Source: Patescibacteria group bacterium (lineage in GTDB: Bacteria > Patescibacteriota > Microgenomatia > UBA12405). From it: 6,171 nt of DNA. The position numbers were made by a program, and so were the translations under genes. The stretch spans positions 1 to 6,171 of the forward strand of contig JAHIEZ010000008.1 in the NCBI GenBank assembly GCA_018901355.1. The letters run 5' to 3'. Shown piece after piece: positions 1-5,671 of the stretch. The notes beneath the pieces were generated by a model. It was given only the letters and a program-made list of their open reading frames with translations, was not told where the DNA came from and did no database searches. Every line of letters begins with the position of its first letter. The first letter of the stretch is position 1.

Positions 1-769
1 CAATGGTGATATGGATTTTAAAATCACCGGTACCAGAACCGGTATCACCGCCATTCAATTGGACATAAAGTGTGCCGGCCTGACCCTAAAACAAATAGAA
101 GAAATATTTCAAGCCTCTACCAAAGCTCGTTTGCAGGTTCTTGATCTTATGGATAAAACCATGCCCGATCATAGACCCCAACTTTCTGTTTACGCCCCCA
201 AAATCCGCCTAATTAAAATACCAGAAGAAAAAATCGGTGATCTTATTGGTTCCGGCGGTAAAACTATCAAGGGTTTAATGGAAAAATATGGAGTGGAAAT
301 TGACGTTGAAGATGATGGTTCTGTTTCCGTTTCCTGTCTTGATGAAACCAAACTCGAACCGGCTATCTTTCACATTAAATCCATGGTTAGAAAAATTGAA
401 ATCGGTGAAGAATTTGACGATGGTCTTGTTACCCGGGTAGAAGATTACGGCGCCTTTGTTGAGTTTCTTCCCGGTCGGGAAGCTCTGGTTCATATTTCCG
501 AGCTTTCCTCCGGTTTTGTCAACAGTCTCAATGGTCTTCTTAAGGTTGGCGACAAGCTTAAAGTCAAGGTTATCGGTTTTAACGAAAATCACCAAATAAA
601 ACTTTCCGCTCCCGAATTTAAAGCTTCCCACCCCGGTTCTTCTTCCGCTCCCCGATCGGCTCAGCCGGTTTTTGATCGACGCCCTTCCGGTCCTTTTTTT
701 GCCAAGTTTGACCCCAGCCTTCGCCAATCTTCTCGCCCCGCCGGTGGCAATCGCGTCAAACGATCTTAG
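1..769 (+). CDS. pnp: Polynucleotide phosphorylase, C-terminal part (5' end outside window)
   Basis: PNPase degrades RNA 3'-to-5' by phosphorolysis and works as a cytoplasmic trimer. The reading frame is open from base 2 and begins N-G-D-M-D-F-K, the end of the second RNase PH core. The Asp (bases 14-16) and Lys (20-22) match catalytic D492 and K494 of E. coli PNPase; the first catalytic Asp lies off the window. Counting from the ATG at base 11, a KH domain covers about residues 64-125 with the GxxG loop GSGG at 80-83. An S1 domain covers about 131-200 (typical VEDYGAFVEF and LVHISEL motifs). A basic tail rich in Ser, Pro and Arg (about 205-252) follows and is probably disordered. The ATG at 11 is internal, not the true start, because the conserved core continues upstream without a break. 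It ends with TAG, 16 bases before the Lon-like gene. Identification is secure. Confidence 0.97.
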   Translation, partial: NGDMDFKITGTRTGITAIQLDIKCAGLTLKQIEEIFQASTKARLQVLDLMDKTMPDHRPQLSVYAPKIRLIKIPEEKIGDLIGSGGKTIKGLMEKYGVEIDVEDDGSVSVSCLDETKLEPAIFHIKSMVRKIEIGEEFDDGLVTRVEDYGAFVEFLPGREALVHISELSSGFVNSLNGLLKVGDKLKVKVIGFNENHQIKLSAPEFKASHPGSSSAPRSAQPVFDRRPSGPFFAKFDPSLRQSSRPAGGNRVKRS

Positions 770-773
770 CGTG

Positions 774-779
774 TATACT
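774..779 (+). promoter_or_regulatory. Candidate -10 element for a leaderless Lon-like mRNA
   Basis: TATACT lies in the 16-base gap after the pnp stop, with six bases between it and the ATG at 786. Transcription normally starts about seven bases after a -10 box, so the mRNA would begin at or next to the ATG. No convincing -35 hexamer is seen 16-18 bases upstream. No Shine-Dalgarno sequence precedes the ATG. The support is the hexamer and its position, which recur before three other genes here. Confidence 0.45.
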
Positions 780-785
780 TAAAAG

Positions 786-1844
786 ATGAAAGATGATCTG
801 TCCCTGACTTCTGCCATTGCTAAACTGCAAAAAAAAGTAGAAACCGTCAACTTACCTCCTCCGCTTTTGCAAAAAATTGAAGATCTTTTTTCCCAACTTA
901 ATGTCAACGTTCAGTCGCCTCAAACTTTTTGGCAGACCTATCAATCTATTTCTCAATATTTAGATTGGGTTGTCTCTTTGCCCTGGTTTCACCAAAGTCA
1001 GGACATTCTTGACCTTGCTTTTGCCAAAGAAAAACTTGATCAGCATCATTATGGTTTAGAGTCAATCAAACAGCGCATCTTGGAATACATTTCTGTTCTG
1101 ATTTTACAAAAAAATCGACATTCAGAACAAAATTTCCCCGCCCCTGTCTTTCTTTTTGTTGGTTTAGTTGGTACCGGCAAAACCACCTTAGCCAAGTCTG
1201 TTGCCTCTGTTCTTGGCCGTCAATTTATTCGTATTCCTTTCGGTGGTTTAGGTGATCCTCTTTATCTTCGCGGTCGCTCCAGAGTTTATCCTGAAGCCGA
1301 ACCTGGGGCTATTATTAAGGGTCTAAAAAACGTTCAAACCAAAAACCCCGTTATTCTTTTAGACGAGATTGATCGTATCGCCGACGACGCTCTCAACACC
1401 ATTATGGGTGTCTTAGTCGAGTTGCTTGATTCCGAGCAAAATGCCCGTTTTGTGGATCACTACCTTGATTATCCTTTTGATTTATCCCAGGTTATTTTTT
1501 GTGCCACCTGTAACAATACTGCCAAAATCGCCACCGCCGTTCTTGACCGTCTGGAAATTATAGAAATGCCCTCATACAACGATGAAGAAAAAATCACCAT
1601 CGGCCGTGATTATCTTCTTCCTCAAGCTCTAAAAATGGCCGGTCTTTCTCCTACCGAGCTACAGATCTCTCCTTCGGTTTGGCCCAGCATAGTCCGACCG
1701 CTTGGTTTTGACGCTGGTGTTCGTACTTTAAAAAGAAACGTCGAGTCTCTCTGCCGTCAAACCGCTCACTTGATTTTGCAAAAAAAACTGGAAAAGGTCA
1801 CTGTCGATGAAACCAACGTTAAACAGTTTATTCCCCAATGGTAA
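786..1844 (+). CDS. Lon-like AAA+ ATPase lacking the substrate-binding and protease domains
   Basis: The 352 residues match the ATPase part of bacterial Lon (LonA, about 780 residues). Residues 1-66 resemble the helical segment before the AAA+ module and end with the Lon signature YLDWVVSLPW. The module has Walker A G126-LVGTGKT, Walker B ILLDEID (D193, E194), sensor 1 N243, arginine finger R255 in LDRLEIIE, and sensor 2 R313 in GVRTLKR, so ATP hydrolysis looks intact. The lid ends near residue 348, where in Lon the S16 protease domain (Ser-Lys dyad) would start. The N-terminal LON substrate-binding domain is also absent. Pore loop 1 keeps its Tyr (Y168) but reads Y-P-E instead of Y-V-G. It is probably an unfoldase or remodelling ATPase acting without its own proteolysis; the partner is unknown. 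The start is the only ATG before the conserved region. The stop overlaps the next gene by seven bases, suggesting coupled translation. Confidence 0.92.
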   Translation: MKDDLSLTSAIAKLQKKVETVNLPPPLLQKIEDLFSQLNVNVQSPQTFWQTYQSISQYLDWVVSLPWFHQSQDILDLAFAKEKLDQHHYGLESIKQRILEYISVLILQKNRHSEQNFPAPVFLFVGLVGTGKTTLAKSVASVLGRQFIRIPFGGLGDPLYLRGRSRVYPEAEPGAIIKGLKNVQTKNPVILLDEIDRIADDALNTIMGVLVELLDSEQNARFVDHYLDYPFDLSQVIFCATCNNTAKIATAVLDRLEIIEMPSYNDEEKITIGRDYLLPQALKMAGLSPTELQISPSVWPSIVRPLGFDAGVRTLKRNVESLCRQTAHLILQKKLEKVTVDETNVKQFIPQW

Positions 1845-2029
1845 AAAAACAAAAAGACAACTATCTTTTCCCCATTATTCTTCTTTCTATTTTTTTTACC
1901 TTGATTTTATTTCTCATTTCTTTTTATTTTCAAAATGAAAGTTTAAAGCAACGACAGGAGTATTCTTCTCAAATTCCTTCTTTTCTTATTTCTCCCACCC
2001 CACCCCCTCCTCCCTCTTCTTTCTTATAA
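1838..2029 (+). CDS. Small single-span membrane protein with pentaproline tail, function unknown
   Basis: I do not recognise a family for this 63-residue protein. Residues 1-8 are basic (K3, K4, K6). Residues about 9-31 form a strongly hydrophobic segment rich in Phe, Ile and Leu, followed by a short polar stretch (NESLKQRQE) and a Pro/Ser-rich tail with five consecutive prolines (55-59). The positive N-terminus suggests N-in, C-out topology, either a plain membrane anchor or an uncleaved signal anchor. Its ATG overlaps the stop of the Lon-like ATPase (ATGGTAA) and its TAA ends two bases before the UDG start. No Shine-Dalgarno precedes it, so it may be translated by reinitiation after the ATPase gene. 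The tight fit between neighbours and complete filling of the gap support a real gene. Short length and low complexity are the reasons for doubt. Confidence 0.58.
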   Translation: MVKKQKDNYLFPIILLSIFFTLILFLISFYFQNESLKQRQEYSSQIPSFLISPTPPPPPSSFL

Positions 2030-2031
2030 AA

Positions 2032-2607
2032 ATGTCTGCTACCAATTCTCAAAAACTAAAATATCTCTCTGGTTTAATTGCTTCTTGCCAAAAATGTCCA
2101 CTTTACCAAACAGCCACTAATCCCGTTCCCGGGGACGGTAATCCCGAGGCCAAGATAGTTTTTATCGGCGAAGCCCCCGGTTTTTATGAAGACGAGCAGG
2201 GTCTGCCTTTTGTTGGCAATTCCGGTAAACTATTAGACAAGCTTTTGGCTTCCATTAACTTAAAAAGACAGGATGTTTTTATCGCCAATATCTTAAAACA
2301 CCGACCTCCGGATAATAGAAACCCGGAACCGGCCGAAATAAAAGTTTGCACTCCTTTTTTAAAAGCTCAATTGCAAGTTATTCGTCCTCGTGTTATTATC
2401 ACCCTTGGTCGTTTTGCTTTAAACTATTTTTTTCCCGAAGCGTTGATCAGTCAAGTTCGTGGGCAAATTAAAAAGATTACCTGGCAGGGGATTGATTCGA
2501 CTTTTATTCCTGTTTATCATCCTTCTGCTGGTCTACGCAATGGTTCTATGCTTAAATCTTTACAGTCAGACTTTATTACTATTGGCAAATTTTTAGACCA
2601 AAAGTAA
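2032..2607 (+). CDS. udg: Family 4 uracil-DNA glycosylase
   Basis: The enzyme removes uracil from DNA, starting base excision repair. The 191 residues are a normal length for the compact bacterial and archaeal family 4 enzymes. Visible motifs are C19-QK-C22 (first iron-sulfur ligand pair), the active-site motif GEAPGFYED (46-54) followed by GLPFVGNSGKLL, the NILKHRPPDNR segment (86-96), C106, VIITLGRFA (121-129), and the C-terminal motif HPSAGLR (163-169), whose His and Arg region contacts DNA. The usual Cys in the segment KCRPP, a 4Fe-4S ligand in the Thermus enzyme, is His here (H90). The cluster is therefore either ligated by His or other residues, or altered. Start choice: the ATG at 2032 is two bases after the previous stop. 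No Shine-Dalgarno is present, so translation may be coupled to the small membrane gene. Family identity is secure; the cluster state is not known. Confidence 0.95.
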   Translation: MSATNSQKLKYLSGLIASCQKCPLYQTATNPVPGDGNPEAKIVFIGEAPGFYEDEQGLPFVGNSGKLLDKLLASINLKRQDVFIANILKHRPPDNRNPEPAEIKVCTPFLKAQLQVIRPRVIITLGRFALNYFFPEALISQVRGQIKKITWQGIDSTFIPVYHPSAGLRNGSMLKSLQSDFITIGKFLDQK

Positions 2608-2620
2608 AAACGACTCTATC

Positions 2621-2626
2621 TATAAA
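2621..2626 (+). promoter_or_regulatory. Candidate -10 element for a leaderless rnj mRNA
   Basis: TATAAA lies in the 25-base gap between udg and rnj, with six bases between it and the ATG at 2633, the same geometry as before the Lon-like gene. No clear -35 hexamer lies at the usual distance and there is no Shine-Dalgarno. The gap is A-rich, so a chance match is possible. Confidence 0.35.
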
Positions 2627-2632
2627 AAAACT

Positions 2633-4390
2633 ATGAATACAAACTTAAATACTCAAACCGTCCAAAAAAACTTTTCCCCCTCTTTAAATCAGATTCGGGA
2701 ATTTAAAAACCATTACGATTCGGTCCGCGTTTCCTCTTTGGGCGGTTTTGGCGATGTTACTCAAAATATGTTCGTTTATGAATTTATTCCTTCAGGAGAT
2801 CTCAAAAAAAGCCAAATTATTATCGTTGATTGTGGTGCCGGTTTTCCCGAAGAAGACACTTTTGGTGTTGATCTTCAAATTCCCGATACCCACTATCTTG
2901 AAGACAAAAAAGACAGAATTTTAGGTATTTTTATTAGTCACGGTCACGAAGATCACATTGGCGCCATTCGCTTCGTTTTGCCCATTCTTGGTCTTAATAT
3001 CCCCATTTATGCTCCCAGACTGGCCGCCGCTTTTATTCAGGCTCGTTTAGCTGAAACTAAAATTAACGCCAATATCCAAATTTACGATGATGACACTCCT
3101 CCTATTAGCAAAGGACCTTTTGTTGTTGATCCGGTTCGGGTCACCCATTCCGTTCCCGATACCTATCATTTATCTATTTCTACCCCTATCGGGGTTTTCT
3201 ATCACGGCTCGGATTTCAAGTTTGACGTCTTCCCCATGTTTGGTAAACCTGCCGATCTCAATCATATCGCCAGAATTGGTGACAAAAAAGTTGTTTGTCT
3301 TTTGTCTGATTGTTTAGGAGCTGATTCTCAAGGTTTTTCCCCTTCGGAAAGATCCCTGGCTGACAAATTCAAGCAGGAGATAGTTTCAGCCAAAGGTAGA
3401 GTTTTTGTTACCTCCATTTCCAGCAATATCGTTCGTTGGGGTCAGGCTATTGAATATGCCAGATCGGTTGGACGTAAAATTGTCGGTGTTGGCATGTCCA
3501 TTGACCGGGCCATCAATGTTGCCAAAGAGTTGGGTTATTTAACTATCAGCAATTCAGACCTGGTTCCTGTGGAAAGAATCAAAAACTTTCCCGACGACAA
3601 GCTAATTTTCTTGGTCGCTGGTTTTGCCGGTCAGCCGGATTCGGCTTTAAGCAAAATGATTATGGGTAAGCATCGCATCAAAATTAAATCAGGCGATAAA
3701 GTCATTTTTTCTGCCCCCGATTATATTCCCGGTACTACCTCAAAAATCAATGTCATGATTGATAATCTTTCCAAAATGGGAGCCGAGGTTAGTTATGGCG
3801 ACGAAAAAATTCATGTTTCCGGTCATGGTTATCAAAAAGAACATGCTATTTTAATCGACCTGCTTAAACCAAAATTTCTTTTACCCATTGGTGGTAACTA
3901 CCGTCATATTAAAGCCTACCAAAGTATTGCCAAAAATCTTGGATACAAAGACGATCAGCTTATCAATCCCGATATTGATTCGGCGATTACTTTCAACGGC
4001 AATGGTTCTGTCGATACCAAATTTCACCATTCCCTCAAGAAAGTTTTAATCGACGGACTTGGCGTCGGTGACGTTGGCACCACTGTTTTAAGAGACAGAA
4101 AAATTTTAGCCGAGGACGGCATGTTCTCTGTCATTCTTTTAGTCAATAGTCAAAACGGTAAACTAACCAAAGACCCCGTCATTCTCAGCAAGGGTTTTGT
4201 TTTCGTCAAACAACACGGAGATCTTATTGCCTACCTAACCAAAGAAACTATCACCAAGTTCAATCGGGTTACCAGCACTCCCGCCAATTTTGAATTTATC
4301 AGCCAACAGCTTCAGGCCCATCTGGAAACCATCATTCAGCAAAAAACCGGCCGTCAGCCCATGGTCCTACCTCTGGTTATCGAAGTATAG
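2633..4390 (+). CDS. rnj: Ribonuclease J (metallo-beta-lactamase/beta-CASP nuclease)
   Basis: RNase J performs endonucleolytic and 5'-to-3' exonucleolytic RNA decay and maturation in bacteria without RNase E. The 585 residues are slightly longer than the usual 555 because of a roughly 30-residue polar N-terminal extension. Metallo-beta-lactamase parts: S-H103-GHEDH-IGA, H172 in THSVPD, D194 in HGSDFKFD. Beta-CASP part: LLSDCLGADSQGFSPSER (223-240), SSNIVRW, then H398 in SGHGYQKEH. The C-terminal domain (about 468-540) has IDGLGVGDVG, VLRDRK and SKGFVFV, typical of RNase J. Two conserved motifs are altered: the usual PVHGEYR reads PIGGNYR (418-424), losing a metal-binding His, and the usual TGSQGEP reads AGFAGQP (329-335). 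Activity may be changed, or this may be a lineage-wide variant. Together with pnp it places two RNA decay enzymes in one cluster. The start is the only ATG before the conserved core. Confidence 0.95.
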   Translation: MNTNLNTQTVQKNFSPSLNQIREFKNHYDSVRVSSLGGFGDVTQNMFVYEFIPSGDLKKSQIIIVDCGAGFPEEDTFGVDLQIPDTHYLEDKKDRILGIFISHGHEDHIGAIRFVLPILGLNIPIYAPRLAAAFIQARLAETKINANIQIYDDDTPPISKGPFVVDPVRVTHSVPDTYHLSISTPIGVFYHGSDFKFDVFPMFGKPADLNHIARIGDKKVVCLLSDCLGADSQGFSPSERSLADKFKQEIVSAKGRVFVTSISSNIVRWGQAIEYARSVGRKIVGVGMSIDRAINVAKELGYLTISNSDLVPVERIKNFPDDKLIFLVAGFAGQPDSALSKMIMGKHRIKIKSGDKVIFSAPDYIPGTTSKINVMIDNLSKMGAEVSYGDEKIHVSGHGYQKEHAILIDLLKPKFLLPIGGNYRHIKAYQSIAKNLGYKDDQLINPDIDSAITFNGNGSVDTKFHHSLKKVLIDGLGVGDVGTTVLRDRKILAEDGMFSVILLVNSQNGKLTKDPVILSKGFVFVKQHGDLIAYLTKETITKFNRVTSTPANFEFISQQLQAHLETIIQQKTGRQPMVLPLVIEV

Positions 4391-4396
4391 TAAAAT
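4391..4396 (+). promoter_or_regulatory. Candidate -10 element for a leaderless proS mRNA
   Basis: TAAAAT (five of six matches to TATAAT) begins one base after the rnj stop, with five bases between it and the ATG at 4402. An overlapping alternative, TATAGT at 4386-4391, would place the transcript start inside a short leader. No -35 or Shine-Dalgarno is visible. Weakest of the four sites because of the A/T-rich context and ambiguity. Confidence 0.28.
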
Positions 4397-4401
4397 AAGC
4401 C

Positions 4402-5640
4402 ATGCTTTATAGCAAACTTTTTGGTAAAACCAGTAAAAATATTACTATCGACGCTGATAGTATAAATGCCAAACTATTAAGTCAGGCTGGTTTTATTCAA
4501 AAACAGATGTCTGGAGTTTATAACTATCTACCTTTGGGGCTCAGGGTTTTAAAAAAAATCCAACAGATCATCAGACAAGAAATGGACGCTATTGGCGGTC
4601 AAGAAATTCTCATGCCGGCCTTATCCCAAGAAGAGAGCTGGATTACCACTAAACGTCATCATATGGATGTACTTTTTCATCTTCAAAGTCAGGCCGGAAA
4701 TTCCCTGGTTCTTAATCCTACTCACGAAGAGGTGATTACTCCCTTGGTCAAAAAATACACCCTATCTTACAAAGACCTGCCGGTTTTGCTTTATCAAATC
4801 CAAGATAAATTTCGCGATGAACCCCGAGCAAAATCCGGCTTACTTCGTGGTCGGGAGTTTAATATGAAGGATTTATATTCTTTTCACCAAAACGTAAAAG
4901 ATCTCGATTCTTTTTATCAGACAGTCCAAAAGGCTTATTTCAAGATATTCTCCCGACTCGATCTTAGCCAAACCGTTCTCACCTTTGCTTCCGGTGGCAG
5001 TTTTAGTCAATACTCCCATGAGTTTCAGACCATCAGTTCCACCGGAGAAGACACTATCTACTATTGTTCCAAATGCAAAATAGCCGTCAATAAAGAAATA
5101 ATTTCCCAACAGTCCTCTTGTCCTCAGTGTGGTCATAGCAAACTCGAACCGAAAAAATCAATCGAGATTGCCAATATCTTCAAATTGGGGGATAAATTTT
5201 CCTCTGCCTTTGATTTTTTCTACCAAGATAAACAGGGTCAAAAACATCCGATAATTATGGGTTGTTATGGTATCGGTCCTTCTCGGATTATGGGTGCTAT
5301 CGCCGAGACATCTCACGACAAAAATGGTCTCATTTGGCCTGCTTCGGTCGCCCCATATCAGGTTCATTTGATTGGCATAGATCTTTTTGACACCGACACA
5401 AAAAAACAAACAAACGATCTTTACCAAAAACTTTTAGATGCCAACATAGAAGTTCTTTATGATGATAGACCCCAAGTTTCTGCCGGAGCCAAATTTACCG
5501 ATGCCGACCTAATTGGTCTGCCTCTTCGTTTGCTTGTTAGTCAAAAAAGCTTAAAACAGGGTGGTGCCGAGTTAAAGTATCGCCATTCTTCTCAAATTAA
5601 CATTCTGCCCTTTCAAGAGATTCTTGCCAAAATTAAGTAA
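4402..5640 (+). CDS. proS: Prolyl-tRNA synthetase, short form without the editing domain
   Basis: This class II enzyme charges tRNA-Pro with proline in the cytoplasm. It is of bacterial architecture: motif 1 around GVYNYLPLGLRVL (38-50), the proline-binding loop NPTHEE (T107, E109), motif 2 FRDEPRAKSGLLRGREFNMKD (137-157), and motif 3 MGCYGIGPSR (R295). The anticodon-binding domain (about 318-412) has YDDRPQVSAGAKFTDADLIG. Length is 412 residues against about 570 in standard bacterial ProRS. The missing part is the INS domain that hydrolyses Ala-tRNA-Pro. At the deletion point C222-SK-C225 and C240-PQ-C243 sit only 14 residues apart and may form a small zinc knuckle. Similar short forms are known in alphaproteobacteria and mitochondria, which rely on separate trans-editing proteins or tolerate errors. 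The gene starts 11 bases after rnj. Identification is secure. Confidence 0.97.
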   Translation: MLYSKLFGKTSKNITIDADSINAKLLSQAGFIQKQMSGVYNYLPLGLRVLKKIQQIIRQEMDAIGGQEILMPALSQEESWITTKRHHMDVLFHLQSQAGNSLVLNPTHEEVITPLVKKYTLSYKDLPVLLYQIQDKFRDEPRAKSGLLRGREFNMKDLYSFHQNVKDLDSFYQTVQKAYFKIFSRLDLSQTVLTFASGGSFSQYSHEFQTISSTGEDTIYYCSKCKIAVNKEIISQQSSCPQCGHSKLEPKKSIEIANIFKLGDKFSSAFDFFYQDKQGQKHPIIMGCYGIGPSRIMGAIAETSHDKNGLIWPASVAPYQVHLIGIDLFDTDTKKQTNDLYQKLLDANIEVLYDDRPQVSAGAKFTDADLIGLPLRLLVSQKSLKQGGAELKYRHSSQINILPFQEILAKIK

Positions 5641-5666
5641 ACACTTTTCTCCTTTCCTGTTATACT
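5638..5666 (+). promoter_or_regulatory. Candidate extended -10 promoter for leaderless ftsK mRNA
   Basis: This is the best promoter match in the window: -35-like TAAACA (5638-5643, four of six matches to TTGACA, overlapping the proS stop), a 17-base spacer, and an extended -10 TGT-TATACT (5658-5666). Only five bases separate the -10 from the ATG at 5672, so the transcript would start at or within a base or two of the start codon. No Shine-Dalgarno is present in the 31-base gap, which is otherwise pyrimidine-rich and shows no terminator hairpin. Confidence 0.5.
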
Positions 5667-5671
5667 AAATT

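Noticed and set aside
26..50. Repeated ACCGGTA and GGTACC palindrome near the left edge
   Set aside because: It is a short repeat explained by the conserved PNPase residues TGTRTGI and nearby Gly/Thr codons; no further copies form an array.
657..673. Short hairpin CGGC-TCA-GCCG followed by GTTTTT, terminator-like
   Set aside because: It has only a four-pair perfect stem and lies about 95 bases before the pnp stop inside the coding tail. An intrinsic terminator here would cut the gene short.
275..727. 150-codon open frame on the minus strand
   Set aside because: It lies wholly antisense to the conserved KH and S1 domains of pnp, resembles no family I know, and arises from the coding bias of the + strand gene.
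2025..2030. TATAAA just before the UDG start as another leaderless promoter
   Set aside because: Only one base separates it from the ATG, so transcription would start inside the gene. It is made of the final Leu codon and stop of the small membrane gene.
1845..2031. Possible remnant of the Lon protease domain after a frameshift
   Set aside because: The segment encodes a membrane span and Pro tail in one frame. It is too short for the roughly 190-residue S16 domain, and the next gene is a complete UDG, so this is not a simple frameshift.
3087..3317. 76-codon + strand frame rich in Leu, Ile and Pro inside rnj
   Set aside because: It sits in another frame within the conserved RNase J region; its hydrophobic look follows from the T- and C-rich codons.
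4873..5427. Two minus-strand open frames (4873-5136 and 5158-5427)
   Set aside because: Both are antisense to the conserved catalytic core of proS and have no recognisable domain.
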